NCBI GenBank assembly: GCA_016786765.1
Contig: JAEUUZ010000004.1
Span: 147,300-211,299, forward strand
Direction of reading: 5' to 3'
DNA: 64,000 bases
Source of the DNA: Chitinophagales bacterium
Lineage (GTDB): Bacteria; Bacteroidota; Bacteroidia; Chitinophagales; LD1
Each line of letters begins with the position of its first letter. The stretch's first letter is position 1. Position numbers and translations under genes: made by a program. Shown one piece after another: positions 18,739 to 29,765 of the stretch. The notes under the pieces are model-generated. The model did not search any database. It saw only the letters and a list, made by a program, of their open reading frames with translations, and was not told the origin of the DNA.

Positions 18739-19584
18739 TTATTCCCAAGCTTTGTTCGACTTTCCTAAATGATATTTAAGACAAGTATTTTCTTTTATCA
18801 GGAATTCGCCTCTCCAAACAATTGTACCTCTTCCGAGTGCCAGCAAGCTATATTGCCCTGGGCGTAATATTTTACAGAGCATGCCATTACTGAAGCATTC
18901 GGGTTCAGTTGTGCTTTGCAAAGGTACCTTTCCAATCTTTTTGTCCTGAATTTTTATGATAATATCCTCGGCATTTTTAATGTCAGACCAAAAACAGACA
19001 TAGCCATATTTTTGCGGTGGTTCAACAATGTTTTGTTGCTCAATATCGTCCATGAAGTATACATCAACTGTTACTAATTTTTGAGCATAAAATTTTTTGA
19101 TGGTAATGGTGTTCTTGGCATTTCTGATTTGTCGTGGAGCAGAAAAATTAATAGGAAAGAAGTCTTCCGCAGCAAGCTTTACAATATTGTTATTCTGAAC
19201 CAGTACTTTCATATCCGAGCAAAAGTGGGCATTATCGGTCACTACTACTTTATGCCAGCCATCTGCAATCGTCATTGGAAATGTAGTATAGAGATTATAT
19301 TTACTTTGAATCAAGCCTAGCTTGGTCATTTCAATTTTCAACTCTTTGTTTGCGCCTTCTTCTAAAGCTTTATTATACTTCGCTTCAATATCATCGGTAA
19401 TAAGTTCGGCATAGCCAAAATAATTTATGAAAAGACGCCATCCATAATCGGCTCTATAGCCAATAACATTTTCGGGAATTGGAGGTTCTTCAGGGATAGT
19501 AGTATAGGATGTATCGCGTTTGATTTGAGCGAAAGAAAAACCAAAAGAAATCGTAAAAATAAAAGTGATTAATATTCGAAACAT
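18739..19584 (-). CDS. Secreted protein of unknown function
   Basis: 281 residues with a clear signal peptide (1-19, ending FSFAQ). I do not recognise the family. The C-terminal ~90 residues are beta-rich (KKIGKVPLQST, LRPGQYSLLALGRGTIVWRG), an arrangement seen in small carbohydrate-binding or DUF2846-like envelope domains, but the match is weak. There is no lipobox and no T9SS sorting domain, so it is probably periplasmic. The gene converges with the methyltransferase gene (16 nt apart) and lies downstream of pyrG on the same strand with 24 nt between them. Confidence 0.75.
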   Translation of the reverse strand: MFRILITFIFTISFGFSFAQIKRDTSYTTIPEEPPIPENVIGYRADYGWRLFINYFGYAELITDDIEAKYNKALEEGANKELKIEMTKLGLIQSKYNLYTTFPMTIADGWHKVVVTDNAHFCSDMKVLVQNNNIVKLAAEDFFPINFSAPRQIRNAKNTITIKKFYAQKLVTVDVYFMDDIEQQNIVEPPQKYGYVCFWSDIKNAEDIIIKIQDKKIGKVPLQSTTEPECFSNGMLCKILRPGQYSLLALGRGTIVWRGEFLIKENTCLKYHLGKSNKAWE

Positions 19585-19608
19585 TAGGGTGTTATGATAC
19601 AGTTTGTT

Positions 19609-21396
<1,788 letters not shown>

Positions 21397-21496
21397 TTAG
21401 CGGATAAATTGTTAAACATTTTGGAATGAGGTCCACACAATGAAAATCTAAGCCCAAATCGTTAGATGAGCAAAGCTTCTTTATGTATATTGTGAA

Positions 21497-23083
21497 ATGA
21501 AATCAATTTTACTGTTGCTGCTTTTTCCGGCTTTCGTAGTGGCTCAACAATATCCTTGGGCTATAGGTGAAGGTGGAGTGGGCTCCGATATAGGAAAAAA
21601 TATACGTTTTGATAATGCAGGAAATGTTTTACTGTGTGGCGATATTGCCGGTGATGCTAAGTTCCGTGGAACATTACGCAAAGGTCATGGATTGTCAGAC
21701 GGATTTGTGGCAAAATACAATACAAACGGAAGCTTACAGTGGGTACAACTGTTAGGCGGCATAAAAGTTGATAAGGCTAGCGATTGTGCAGCCGATAACA
21801 GCAATGCCGTTTTTGTAACGGGTTATTTTGAAGATTCGATGTCGGTGGGCAACAAGGGCGTTAAAAGCAAAGGATTGAGCGATATTTATGTTGCTAAAAT
21901 TGATGCAGGAGGAAATCCGGTTTGGCTGAAAACGTTTGGCGGAACGAAAACCGATCAAGCCTATTCCATCATCACCGATAACAGTGGAAATGTTTACCTC
22001 TGTGGAACCTATACAACTGCAATACAATTGGGAAGTTTTACACTCAACAGCACCAATGGCTTTCCGGAAAGTTTTATTGCAAAACTCGATAATAACGGTT
22101 CAGTGATTTGGGCAAAATCGTCAAAAGCAGCGCACACCAATACTGCGAATTCACTGTGCTTATTGAACAATGGAGATATTGCCATTACAGGATACTTTTC
22201 GCTCAGCTACACACTAGACACAACAACAGTAAATGCTTCGAGTACAAATTATCAGATATTCATAGCCCACCTCGATGGAAACGGAAATTTGAAATGGCTG
22301 AAAAGCGCGGGAGGAGGCTATGATGATGTAGCCAATTCGATATGCACAGATGGAACGAACGTATTCATTTGCGGGTATTCTTCCGGCAGTGCAAATTTTG
22401 GAGCATTCAATATTGGTAACTCGGGGTACAACGATCCGTTTGTGGCAAAGTTCGATGAACAGGGTATTTGCCAATGGGTGAACCGTGGCGAAGGCACAAA
22501 ATTGGATATTGGCAATGGCATTTGTTGCGACCAATATGGAAATGTTTATGCTACAGGTTTTTATGAATACAACATCACTTTTTCAGGACGAACGATCAGC
22601 GGCCCCGACCGCAATATTTTTATGGTGAGCTACGATACTAACGGCAACATCCGTTGGTTGCAGAATGCAGGCGAAAGTGGCACTGATTGTGGCTTAGGTA
22701 TAAATGTGGATGGACAGGGCAATGTATATAACACCGGCTATTATTTATATCGGTGCATTTTTGGCAATACGCTTTTGCCTTTGCCTGAAGCCGAAGATAT
22801 TTTCCTGGCAAAATTAGACCAAACAACAGTTGGAATTACAGCTGAAAACGCGATTGAATTTTCGATTTTTCCCAACCCAACACATGGTCTACTCACCTTA
22901 CAAGGCGATTTACCTTCCGGTCTTAGTTATATTGTTTACAATAGTTTGGGAGAATTGGTTACAACCTCAAACCTTCAAAACAAAACCATCAACACTTTGG
23001 AATGGGCTGATGGTTTGTATATGCTTTCGTTGGAGAAAGATCAGACAATAGTTGGAAAGAAAACGTTTGTTATCCAAAAATAG
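21497..23083 (+). CDS. Secreted beta-propeller (SBBP-like repeat) protein with T9SS sorting domain
   Basis: 528 residues. The signal peptide (1-16) is followed by about eight repeats of roughly 50 residues of the form GNVYLCGTY...AKLDNNGSVIWAKS, seen for example at about 85, 155, 230, 270, 340 and 400. These are SBBP (beta-propeller) repeats, which probably build a closed propeller. Residues about 450-528 form a type-A T9SS sorting domain (FSIFPNPTHGLLTLQG, then DGLYMLSLEKD and VGKKTFVIQK). It is an extracellular protein of unknown role. The gene converges with the M3 peptidase gene, with only 2 nt between the stop codons. Confidence 0.9.
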   Translation: MKSILLLLLFPAFVVAQQYPWAIGEGGVGSDIGKNIRFDNAGNVLLCGDIAGDAKFRGTLRKGHGLSDGFVAKYNTNGSLQWVQLLGGIKVDKASDCAADNSNAVFVTGYFEDSMSVGNKGVKSKGLSDIYVAKIDAGGNPVWLKTFGGTKTDQAYSIITDNSGNVYLCGTYTTAIQLGSFTLNSTNGFPESFIAKLDNNGSVIWAKSSKAAHTNTANSLCLLNNGDIAITGYFSLSYTLDTTTVNASSTNYQIFIAHLDGNGNLKWLKSAGGGYDDVANSICTDGTNVFICGYSSGSANFGAFNIGNSGYNDPFVAKFDEQGICQWVNRGEGTKLDIGNGICCDQYGNVYATGFYEYNITFSGRTISGPDRNIFMVSYDTNGNIRWLQNAGESGTDCGLGINVDGQGNVYNTGYYLYRCIFGNTLLPLPEAEDIFLAKLDQTTVGITAENAIEFSIFPNPTHGLLTLQGDLPSGLSYIVYNSLGELVTTSNLQNKTINTLEWADGLYMLSLEKDQTIVGKKTFVIQK

Positions 23084-23085
23084 TT

Positions 23086-25110
23086 TTAGTTCAAATTCCC
23101 TCTTTTCAATAGCGGTTGAATGCTGGGTTCTGCGCCACGGAAAGCTTTGTACAAGTCCATGGGATGGGCTGAACCGCCTGCCGCCAAAATGTTTTGTTTG
23201 AATTTAGCAGCTACTTCTTTATTGAAAATACCATGTTCTTTAAAATACTCAAAAGCATCTGCATCCAACACTTCCGCCCATTTATAACTATAATAACCGG
23301 CACTGTAACCCCCTTGAAAAATATGCGAGAAAGCTGTACTGGTGCATACTCCGGCTGTTTCCGGATATAAACTAGTTTTTGCTGTCAGTTCCGCTTCGTA
23401 TTCTTTTACATGCTTTACGTTTTCCAAGCTTTCAACCGCATGCCAACCAAAATCAATGGAGGCTAAACCAACTTGGCGCAACATCTGCATACCGGCTTCG
23501 AAAGAGGCAGCAGCTTTGATTTTCTCAATCAATGCATCAGGAATTACCTCTCCGGTTTCGTAGTGTTTGGCAAAGCGCGATAAGGCCTCTTTTTCGTAGC
23601 ACCAGTTCTCAAAAATCTGACTTGGCAATTCTACAAAATCCCAGTATACATGCGGACCGGAAAGACTTGGATACGTAGTATCGGAAAGCATTCCGTGTAA
23701 TGCATGTCCGAATTCGTGAAACAAGGTTGTTACTTCGCCAAAGGTTAACAAAGAAGGCTTTGTTGCCGTTGGTTTGGTAAAGTTACAAGTTACGGATACC
23801 TGAGGACGTTCATCAACACCATTCTTTTTGAACTGCGATTTGAAAGAACTCATCCATGCACCTGCGCGTTTGGTGGAGCGTGGGAAAAAGTCGGTGTACA
23901 CATATGCTACCAACTGATTAGTAAGTGTTGATGTTACTTTGTATGCTGAAACTTCCGGGTGATACACTTCCACCTCCGGAGCTTTATTGAACTTGATATT
24001 ATATAACTCACCGGCAATATCAAACACGCCATTCAATACGTTTTCCAAAGAGAAGTATGGACGCAGTTCTTCTTCATCTAAGTTGAATTTCGACTTCTTT
24101 AATTGCTCGGAATAATATGCTCCATCCCAACGTTCTAATTTATCGATACCGCCTTTTTGCTTAGCGAACAGCTCTAACTCAGCAAACTCTTTATTGGCAA
24201 ATGGTGTAGACTTCTCTAACAATTCATTCAAGAAATTTTTAACCGTGCTTGGTGTTTTGGCCATACGCTCTTCCAACACATAATCGGCATACGTTTTATA
24301 GCCTAATAAATTTGCTTTTTTGATTTTCAGTTTAGCGATAGTCAGCAGTGTTGTTTCGGTATTATTTTCATTGTCTTGAAAACCTAATGCATTTTTAGCC
24401 AACACCATTTTCTTGCGCAAATCACGATTTTGGATATAGGTAACGAAAGGTAAATACACCGGATAGTCGAGCGTGAAAAGCCAACCTTCTTTGCCTTTGG
24501 CTTTAGCTGTTTCACGAGCTTCCGTAATATTATCTATCGGCAAACCTGCTAAATCGCTTTCATTGTCTATCAGTAACTCATAGGCATTGGTGTCGTTCAA
24601 TACTTTCGCACCAAATACCAACGAAAGTTGACTCAATTCTTTATCTAATTCACGCAATTCATCTTTTTGCAATTCGTTCAACAATGCGCCATTACGTGCA
24701 AAGTTCTTGAACGTGTTTTCCAACAAGGTGTGTTGTTCTGTAGTTAAAGACAAACTGTCTTTCTTCTCATAAACAGCTTTGATTCGGTGAAATAATTTTT
24801 CGTTTAAATTCACATCGTTACCGAACTCCGATAACAATGGCGAAACCTCCATGGCAATGTGTTGAATTTCATCATCGGCATTCGAAGAATATATATTAAA
24901 AAACAATACCGATAGACGACTCAACTGATTGCCAGAATAATCTAAAGCGGCAATAGTATTTTCGAAATTAGGTTGTTCTTCGTTGATATAAATATCTTCA
25001 ATCTCATTCTTTGCTTGTGCAATGGCAGCTTTTATAGCCGGCAAATAGTGCTCGTTTTTTATCGTTGAAAATGGCACTAAATCGAATGGAGTTAATAATG
25101 GGTTACTCAT
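23086..25110 (-). CDS. M3 family zinc oligopeptidase (oligopeptidase A/Dcp type)
   Basis: 674 residues, the usual size for M3 peptidases. The zinc-binding motif HEFGH is at 465-469, within LTFGEVTTLFHEFGHALHGM, and the third zinc ligand is expected in the following WDFVELPSQIFENW helix. No signal peptide is present, so the enzyme should be cytoplasmic and degrade short peptides left by proteases or signal-peptide cleavage. The N-terminus LTPFDLVPFSTIKNEHYLPA is typical of PrlC/Dcp. It is monocistronic as far as can be seen. Confidence 0.95.
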   Translation of the reverse strand: MSNPLLTPFDLVPFSTIKNEHYLPAIKAAIAQAKNEIEDIYINEEQPNFENTIAALDYSGNQLSRLSVLFFNIYSSNADDEIQHIAMEVSPLLSEFGNDVNLNEKLFHRIKAVYEKKDSLSLTTEQHTLLENTFKNFARNGALLNELQKDELRELDKELSQLSLVFGAKVLNDTNAYELLIDNESDLAGLPIDNITEARETAKAKGKEGWLFTLDYPVYLPFVTYIQNRDLRKKMVLAKNALGFQDNENNTETTLLTIAKLKIKKANLLGYKTYADYVLEERMAKTPSTVKNFLNELLEKSTPFANKEFAELELFAKQKGGIDKLERWDGAYYSEQLKKSKFNLDEEELRPYFSLENVLNGVFDIAGELYNIKFNKAPEVEVYHPEVSAYKVTSTLTNQLVAYVYTDFFPRSTKRAGAWMSSFKSQFKKNGVDERPQVSVTCNFTKPTATKPSLLTFGEVTTLFHEFGHALHGMLSDTTYPSLSGPHVYWDFVELPSQIFENWCYEKEALSRFAKHYETGEVIPDALIEKIKAAASFEAGMQMLRQVGLASIDFGWHAVESLENVKHVKEYEAELTAKTSLYPETAGVCTSTAFSHIFQGGYSAGYYSYKWAEVLDADAFEYFKEHGIFNKEVAAKFKQNILAAGGSAHPMDLYKAFRGAEPSIQPLLKRGNLN

Positions 25111-25195
25111 ATACTAAACTATTAATTTGAATTTGATACAACAAAGATGCTGATATGATTTGGACTAAACTTGTAAAATACGGACAAAATATATC

Positions 25196-26002
25196 TTACA
25201 AAAACTGGAAGCACAACCTACCGTTCGCCAACTTCTGTATATCGCGAGGTGCTCGCTTAGGAGAGAGATTAGTTAAGCTTTTGAACGTTTTATTGAAATG
25301 CGATTGATCGAAATAATGATGCAGATAAGCCACCTCTCCGATTTGAGTATCGTTCGATAACAGATTCGCCAATGCCTTACGGAATTGCACAATTTGTCTG
25401 TAATGATGCGGTGTAATTTGCAAGTACTTCATGAACTTGCGGTGGAGTGTTTTAGGATGAATAAAATGTGCTTTGGCAAAATCAGTTAAAGAAACATTTT
25501 CTTCGGTGGCACTAAAGGCTTCTAACATTTTGCTGAATTCATTTAACGCTGTATCGCAGGAAAAATGCGATTTTAAATAAGCATCTAATTGCAGTACTTT
25601 TTCCTGTTCGTTAAGCGCTTCAAATAACTGCTCAATAAATTTTTTCTCAAAAATAGTTCCGTTGGCGGTCAAAGGCTTAAAATAGTTTTCACCCAAGGGT
25701 TTGAGCACAATACTTACTTCTTCAAAAGCGCCTTTTATGGAAATTAAATACGGTTTGATATCGGGTGTAATGGTAAGGGCGATGTACCCTGTGCCTTTCG
25801 ATTCAGTGATTTCAATATCGTTTCCATTAATCTTCACTTCACAATCTTTGAAGATGCTAATAGCAGTATAAATATTAGGGAAACTCTTAAACTGCACATC
25901 CTCTTCAGTATTGTTCTTCTTTGTAAAATAGTAAAACAAAACCTGTTCCGACAGGCTTTCATCCATTGGAGAAAAGGATTCTATTGTTAAACCGGATTGC
26001 AT
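25196..26002 (-). CDS. AraC-family transcriptional regulator
   Basis: About 268 residues. The C-terminal ~100 residues form the two helix-turn-helix units of AraC regulators (LTDFAKAHFIHPKTLHRKFM, then QIGEVAYLHHYFDQSHFNKT and NLSPKRA). The N-terminal ~160 residues look like the AraC-type sensing domain with no recognisable ligand motif. The chosen start gives MQSGLTIESFSP; an in-frame ATG 66 nt upstream (26068) would run into the terminator of the neighbouring gene and is less likely. Lying downstream of and parallel to porE, it has no obvious target in the window. Confidence 0.85.
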   Translation of the reverse strand: MQSGLTIESFSPMDESLSEQVLFYYFTKKNNTEEDVQFKSFPNIYTAISIFKDCEVKINGNDIEITESKGTGYIALTITPDIKPYLISIKGAFEEVSIVLKPLGENYFKPLTANGTIFEKKFIEQLFEALNEQEKVLQLDAYLKSHFSCDTALNEFSKMLEAFSATEENVSLTDFAKAHFIHPKTLHRKFMKYLQITPHHYRQIVQFRKALANLLSNDTQIGEVAYLHHYFDQSHFNKTFKSLTNLSPKRAPRDIQKLANGRLCFQFL

Positions 26003-26070
26003 AATTAAAGTATATCCAAATGTAATCTTTTCTGTGCTTTGTTCATTGTAGCTTTTTGATAGCAACAAAC

Positions 26071-26100
26071 AAAAAAGGCATCGAACTTAAATCCGATGCC
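26071..26100 (-). terminator. Rho-independent terminator of the OmpA/PorE-like gene
   Basis: GGCATCG (26077-26083) pairs with CGATGCC (26094-26100). On the minus strand the hairpin is followed by TTTTTTG. It starts about 23 nt beyond the stop of the porE-like gene. Confidence 0.85.
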
Positions 26101-26122
26101 CTTACTGTTGCATATAGTGCTG

Positions 26123-28486
26123 TTACATTTTCAGAATCTTAAACTCTGTTCTTCTGTTTAGTGCTCGTCCTTCAGGGTTATCGGTACCATCAGGATTTGT
26201 ATTCGGTGCTACGTATTTCGTTTTACCATAACCCATTGGCAACATACGTTTTTTGTCAATTCCCTTTTTAATCAAGTAGGTAACACAACTTTGCGCACGT
26301 GCTTGAGATAATTTCATGTTATTCGGTCCGGTACCAACAGAGTCGGTATGTGAACTCAACTCAATCACAAAGGTTGGGTTCTCCGTCATCAACATATACA
26401 ATGTATCTAAAACCAATTCCGATGATTTAGTTAAAGTAGCTTTCCCGAATTCATATAAAATATTCTGCAATTTGTACTCCTTGTTGAGCTCCAATTTCTT
26501 CAAGAAAACATCAGCGGTAACAGAATCTAAACTGTTTCCTAGGCCTTTTGTACTTGCCATCGTTTTGCCGGCAAAATAGCCCTCTTTACGTGCCATTACT
26601 TTGTAATCTTTTCCGGTAGGCACTTTTATGTAATAATGCGATTCAGTGCTAGGAACTGTTAGTTCACTCATTAAACGTTCTTGACCACCTGTAATGATTT
26701 CGTACACCAAAATATTGGCTCCGTAGATTTTATTTTCAGGTTTGTCTAACTCTGCTACGTTACCGTGAAGGATATAAGCATCTTTGTTAACATTGAATAC
26801 TTTTGACAATGTGTCTTCATCCTCTAATCCTTTTGTAGTTACTGACTCGCTAACAGGGATAAAACCTTCTCGATTTACCTCCACTTCATAATCGGCATCC
26901 GGATTGAGTTTGAAGAAATAATTTCCTCCTTTTGAAGTAGAATCAATTCCTACTAGCACTTTAGTCCCATCGTCCTTTTTCAAATAAAGGTTATAACGTG
27001 TTGGCACTTTCTGATCTAGCTGCGTTACATCATTTCCGATAACTTTCATGGTACCTTCCAATCCATAGTTGAAATTTTCCCAACCGAAAACATCATCGCT
27101 AGCTGTAGCAATTCCATTTAACGGAATACTCCCTTGGCGATTAGAAGTAAGATAACCATAAGATAAATCTTTAGATACGGTAAAGAACATATCATCAGCG
27201 CCAGAGTTTACAGGTTTGCCAAGGTTTTGTACGGCTGTCCATACTTTTCTTTCGCCATCGGGCACTTGTGATGTTTTGAACACATCAAATCCACCAAAAC
27301 CCGGATGCACATCCGAAGAGAAATAAAGTGTTTGAGCACTATCAGCAAAGAAAGGTGATATTTCATCACCGACTGTATTCACATTGCCTTTCACTAATTG
27401 TGGTTCTTCATATTCGCCATCAGCGGTACGTTTGGTGTACCAAATATCCATTCCGCCTTTACCGCCCGGACGGTTACTGGAAAAATAAATGTATTCCACT
27501 TTTTTATTATCCGTTGCTCTTACAGCAGGTTCTGTGCTAGTATATTTTTCTTCGTAATTGACATTATTGGGCAAACGTTTTGGTTCGCTAAATTTTCCGT
27601 TTTTCACATCCGATACAAAGATATTACATAAAGGCCGGTCGTCATCTCGCTCTAAACATTTAGTAAAATAGAAACGAGAACCATCCCGATTAAATGTTCC
27701 ATTTGCGGTATTGTAGCGATCGCCATGATAGGTTCCGCCATTTACAACCTCTTCTACAAGTTTTGGACTGTTCCAATCTCTATTGGATTTACTTACTTTA
27801 TAAATTGAAGTATACATTTTGTTTTTATACCCTTCAAAAGTTACCAAAGTATCCGATCCAGTAGACGTGTAATACAATTCTGCTTCAGTTGGAGAAAACG
27901 GAGCGGTTTCAGAATACGCATGATTAATGCCCTTAGGCAAAACTGTAACTTTAATTTTTGCCTTTTTCAAATACTGAACAGAATCACAAGCTTGTGCAAT
28001 ACGTTTTGCCAGTAAAATGGTGTTGGCCTCTTCTTGTGGATCAGTACTGTGATAATCAGTGCGGAATTTTCCCAAAGCCGTTTTAGCCTCTTCATACTTT
28101 CCGTTGCGGTGTAGGGTCATTCCGTAATAAAGATTACCCATTTTATATTCATTCTGATTATCGTACTCCCAGTTCTTTTTTTTGTCTTTTTTGCCGGGCT
28201 GCATGGCATAAAAACGTGCAAAAGCATTTTCGGCTTTTTCATAATCTTTAGCAAAGTAAAGCGACATCGCTAACCAATAACTGGCATAACGACAGTTTGG
28301 CTTTTTCGCTAAATGATCGCGATAATTTTCAGCAGCGGAATAGAACAAGGATTCTGCAAAATATCTATCGGCTAATTTCAATCGTGCATGGGTTCCCAAT
28401 TGGGAGGGGGTATGATTCGAACCATTCGCAAACGAAGTTGAAAATGTCAAAATCACTACAAAAAGCCCTACTATTTTCTTCACCAT
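26123..28486 (-). CDS. PorE-like OmpA family protein (TPR, beta-propeller, CRD, OmpA)
   Basis: 787 residues. In order: signal peptide (1-21); TPR region at about 33-170 (RLKLADRYFAESLFYSAAEN); a PD40/WD40-type propeller at about 185-480 with FSSNRPGGKGGMDIWY-type blades; carboxypeptidase regulatory-like sandwiches at about 485-665; and a C-terminal OmpA peptidoglycan-binding domain at about 675-787 (IELSSHTDSVGT, then NRRTEFKI). This is the same domain order as PorE of Porphyromonas gingivalis, which tethers the T9SS outer-membrane complex to the cell wall. The PorP/SprF gene immediately upstream supports that role. Bacteroidota often carry several such pairs, so this may be a paralogue tied to one class of surface protein. 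Confidence 0.9.
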   Translation of the reverse strand: MVKKIVGLFVVILTFSTSFANGSNHTPSQLGTHARLKLADRYFAESLFYSAAENYRDHLAKKPNCRYASYWLAMSLYFAKDYEKAENAFARFYAMQPGKKDKKKNWEYDNQNEYKMGNLYYGMTLHRNGKYEEAKTALGKFRTDYHSTDPQEEANTILLAKRIAQACDSVQYLKKAKIKVTVLPKGINHAYSETAPFSPTEAELYYTSTGSDTLVTFEGYKNKMYTSIYKVSKSNRDWNSPKLVEEVVNGGTYHGDRYNTANGTFNRDGSRFYFTKCLERDDDRPLCNIFVSDVKNGKFSEPKRLPNNVNYEEKYTSTEPAVRATDNKKVEYIYFSSNRPGGKGGMDIWYTKRTADGEYEEPQLVKGNVNTVGDEISPFFADSAQTLYFSSDVHPGFGGFDVFKTSQVPDGERKVWTAVQNLGKPVNSGADDMFFTVSKDLSYGYLTSNRQGSIPLNGIATASDDVFGWENFNYGLEGTMKVIGNDVTQLDQKVPTRYNLYLKKDDGTKVLVGIDSTSKGGNYFFKLNPDADYEVEVNREGFIPVSESVTTKGLEDEDTLSKVFNVNKDAYILHGNVAELDKPENKIYGANILVYEIITGGQERLMSELTVPSTESHYYIKVPTGKDYKVMARKEGYFAGKTMASTKGLGNSLDSVTADVFLKKLELNKEYKLQNILYEFGKATLTKSSELVLDTLYMLMTENPTFVIELSSHTDSVGTGPNNMKLSQARAQSCVTYLIKKGIDKKRMLPMGYGKTKYVAPNTNPDGTDNPEGRALNRRTEFKILKM

Positions 28487-28518
28487 AAAATACGGTTTGG
28501 TTTGTTTTTCTGTTTTAC

Positions 28519-28568
28519 AAAGTAAAAAACCACTATCATATTGGCTTGTCTAAATATGAAAGTGGTTT
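28519..28568 (-). terminator. Terminator between the porP-like and porE-like genes
   Basis: A 16-bp stem with one mismatch (28527-28542 against 28553-28568) and a 10-nt loop is followed, on the minus strand, by TTTTTAC. It lies about 40 nt after the porP-like stop, so the two paired genes are probably transcribed separately or with attenuation between them. Confidence 0.85.
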
Positions 28569-28607
28569 CCTAAATCTGCACTTCGACAAGCTCAGTGCAA
28601 TGTTCTC

Positions 28608-29660
28608 TTAAAATCTTCTGCTAGGTAATGATTTACTGCCTTTAAAGTATCGGATACTTTCGCCAACATAAGACAACGAAATTTCAAATGCGCCTTGATT
28701 TCTTGTAGTTGTTCTCAAAGGAGAAATATTTACATCATATGCAGCACCTAAGCGAATGTTTCGGAATTCCACCTGAATCATTGGAATAACAGCATCACCC
28801 ACACGGTAGCGTACACCTGCATGTATACTATTATTTTTGCGGAAACCGGTTTGGAAATAGTAACTGAAGAATAATGCCGGATTAATTTCACGTGCAGGGC
28901 CTTGCATTAAAAATACGAACTCAGGGGAGATAGAGATATTTTTCTTCTTTCCGAAAAATGCCTCTAAATTGAAATCGGCAGTAATTCTTCTGTAATCTAA
29001 GCCATTAACAGCTTTCGCTAAATTAGCTTCAGTAATGAAATTTTCTTTAGGCTCTAATAAGTGATATGCTCCTACGCCTAATCCTAATCTTACAACATCT
29101 TTGAAATTGGATTTCCAATATAAACCTACATTAAGGTCACCATTGTAAATACCACGTTTCAAATTCTCCTCGGTAGAAGTTTTAGGCGTTTGGCTGTGAT
29201 CTACGAATTGATCGCCAAATAAAGGATCGTCAATTCTTTTTTGGATGAAACCGCCTTGGAGGCCAAGAGATAAACGGTGGTTGCCATCTTTCCCGAATCC
29301 TTGGTGATATGCCAAGGTAACGGTAGCATTCAAATAGGACAAACCGGCCTGACCGCTTCTGTCGTTAAAAACGGCTACCCCAGCAGCCAGTTTTGATTTA
29401 CGAAGATATCCTTCCAAGAAAGATACATCAACATCGGCTCCTACTGTTTGGTAAGCTGATTTCTGCAATGCTTGCGCCCATTGATTTCTGTAGGTAACAG
29501 CAGCACGAAAGCTACCATCATAATTACCTACTAAACCTGGGTTTAAATGCGATGCAAAAGTGTAAAATTGGGTAAAATGGGGATCTTGCGCATGGAGAGC
29601 AACAACGCTAAGTGCCGCTACAAATGTTCCAATTGCTTTTCGGATGGTATAAATTGCCAT
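28608..29660 (-). CDS. T9SS membrane protein, PorP/SprF family
   Basis: 350 residues with a signal peptide (1-24, ending VALHAQDP). The opening motif DPHFTQFYTFASHLNPGLVG and the early AVTYRNQWAQAL are diagnostic of PorP/SprF proteins, predicted outer-membrane beta-barrels. In other Bacteroidota they work with the T9SS in delivery or attachment of particular cargo such as SprB-type adhesins. It pairs with the downstream PorE-like OmpA protein. The gene is preceded by a promoter region with a duplicated 10-nt motif. Confidence 0.92.
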   Translation of the reverse strand: MAIYTIRKAIGTFVAALSVVALHAQDPHFTQFYTFASHLNPGLVGNYDGSFRAAVTYRNQWAQALQKSAYQTVGADVDVSFLEGYLRKSKLAAGVAVFNDRSGQAGLSYLNATVTLAYHQGFGKDGNHRLSLGLQGGFIQKRIDDPLFGDQFVDHSQTPKTSTEENLKRGIYNGDLNVGLYWKSNFKDVVRLGLGVGAYHLLEPKENFITEANLAKAVNGLDYRRITADFNLEAFFGKKKNISISPEFVFLMQGPAREINPALFFSYYFQTGFRKNNSIHAGVRYRVGDAVIPMIQVEFRNIRLGAAYDVNISPLRTTTRNQGAFEISLSYVGESIRYFKGSKSLPSRRF

Positions 29661-29686
29661 AGGCTTGGATTATAGTTTAGTTAAAG

Positions 29687-29706
29687 TTAGCAATTATTAG
29701 CAATTG
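29687..29706 (-). promoter_or_regulatory. Duplicated 10-nt motif upstream of the porP-like gene
   Basis: TTAGCAATTA (29687-29696) is directly followed by TTAGCAATTG (29697-29706). Read on the minus strand this supplies TTGCTAA twice, just before a TAACTTTA box. It may be promoter or operator sequence; this is inference only. Confidence 0.3.
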
Positions 29707-29765
29707 TGGAAATTTTCGTATGTATAAATTTTATCCACAGTTGTATAAAGAAACGATAATTCGAT

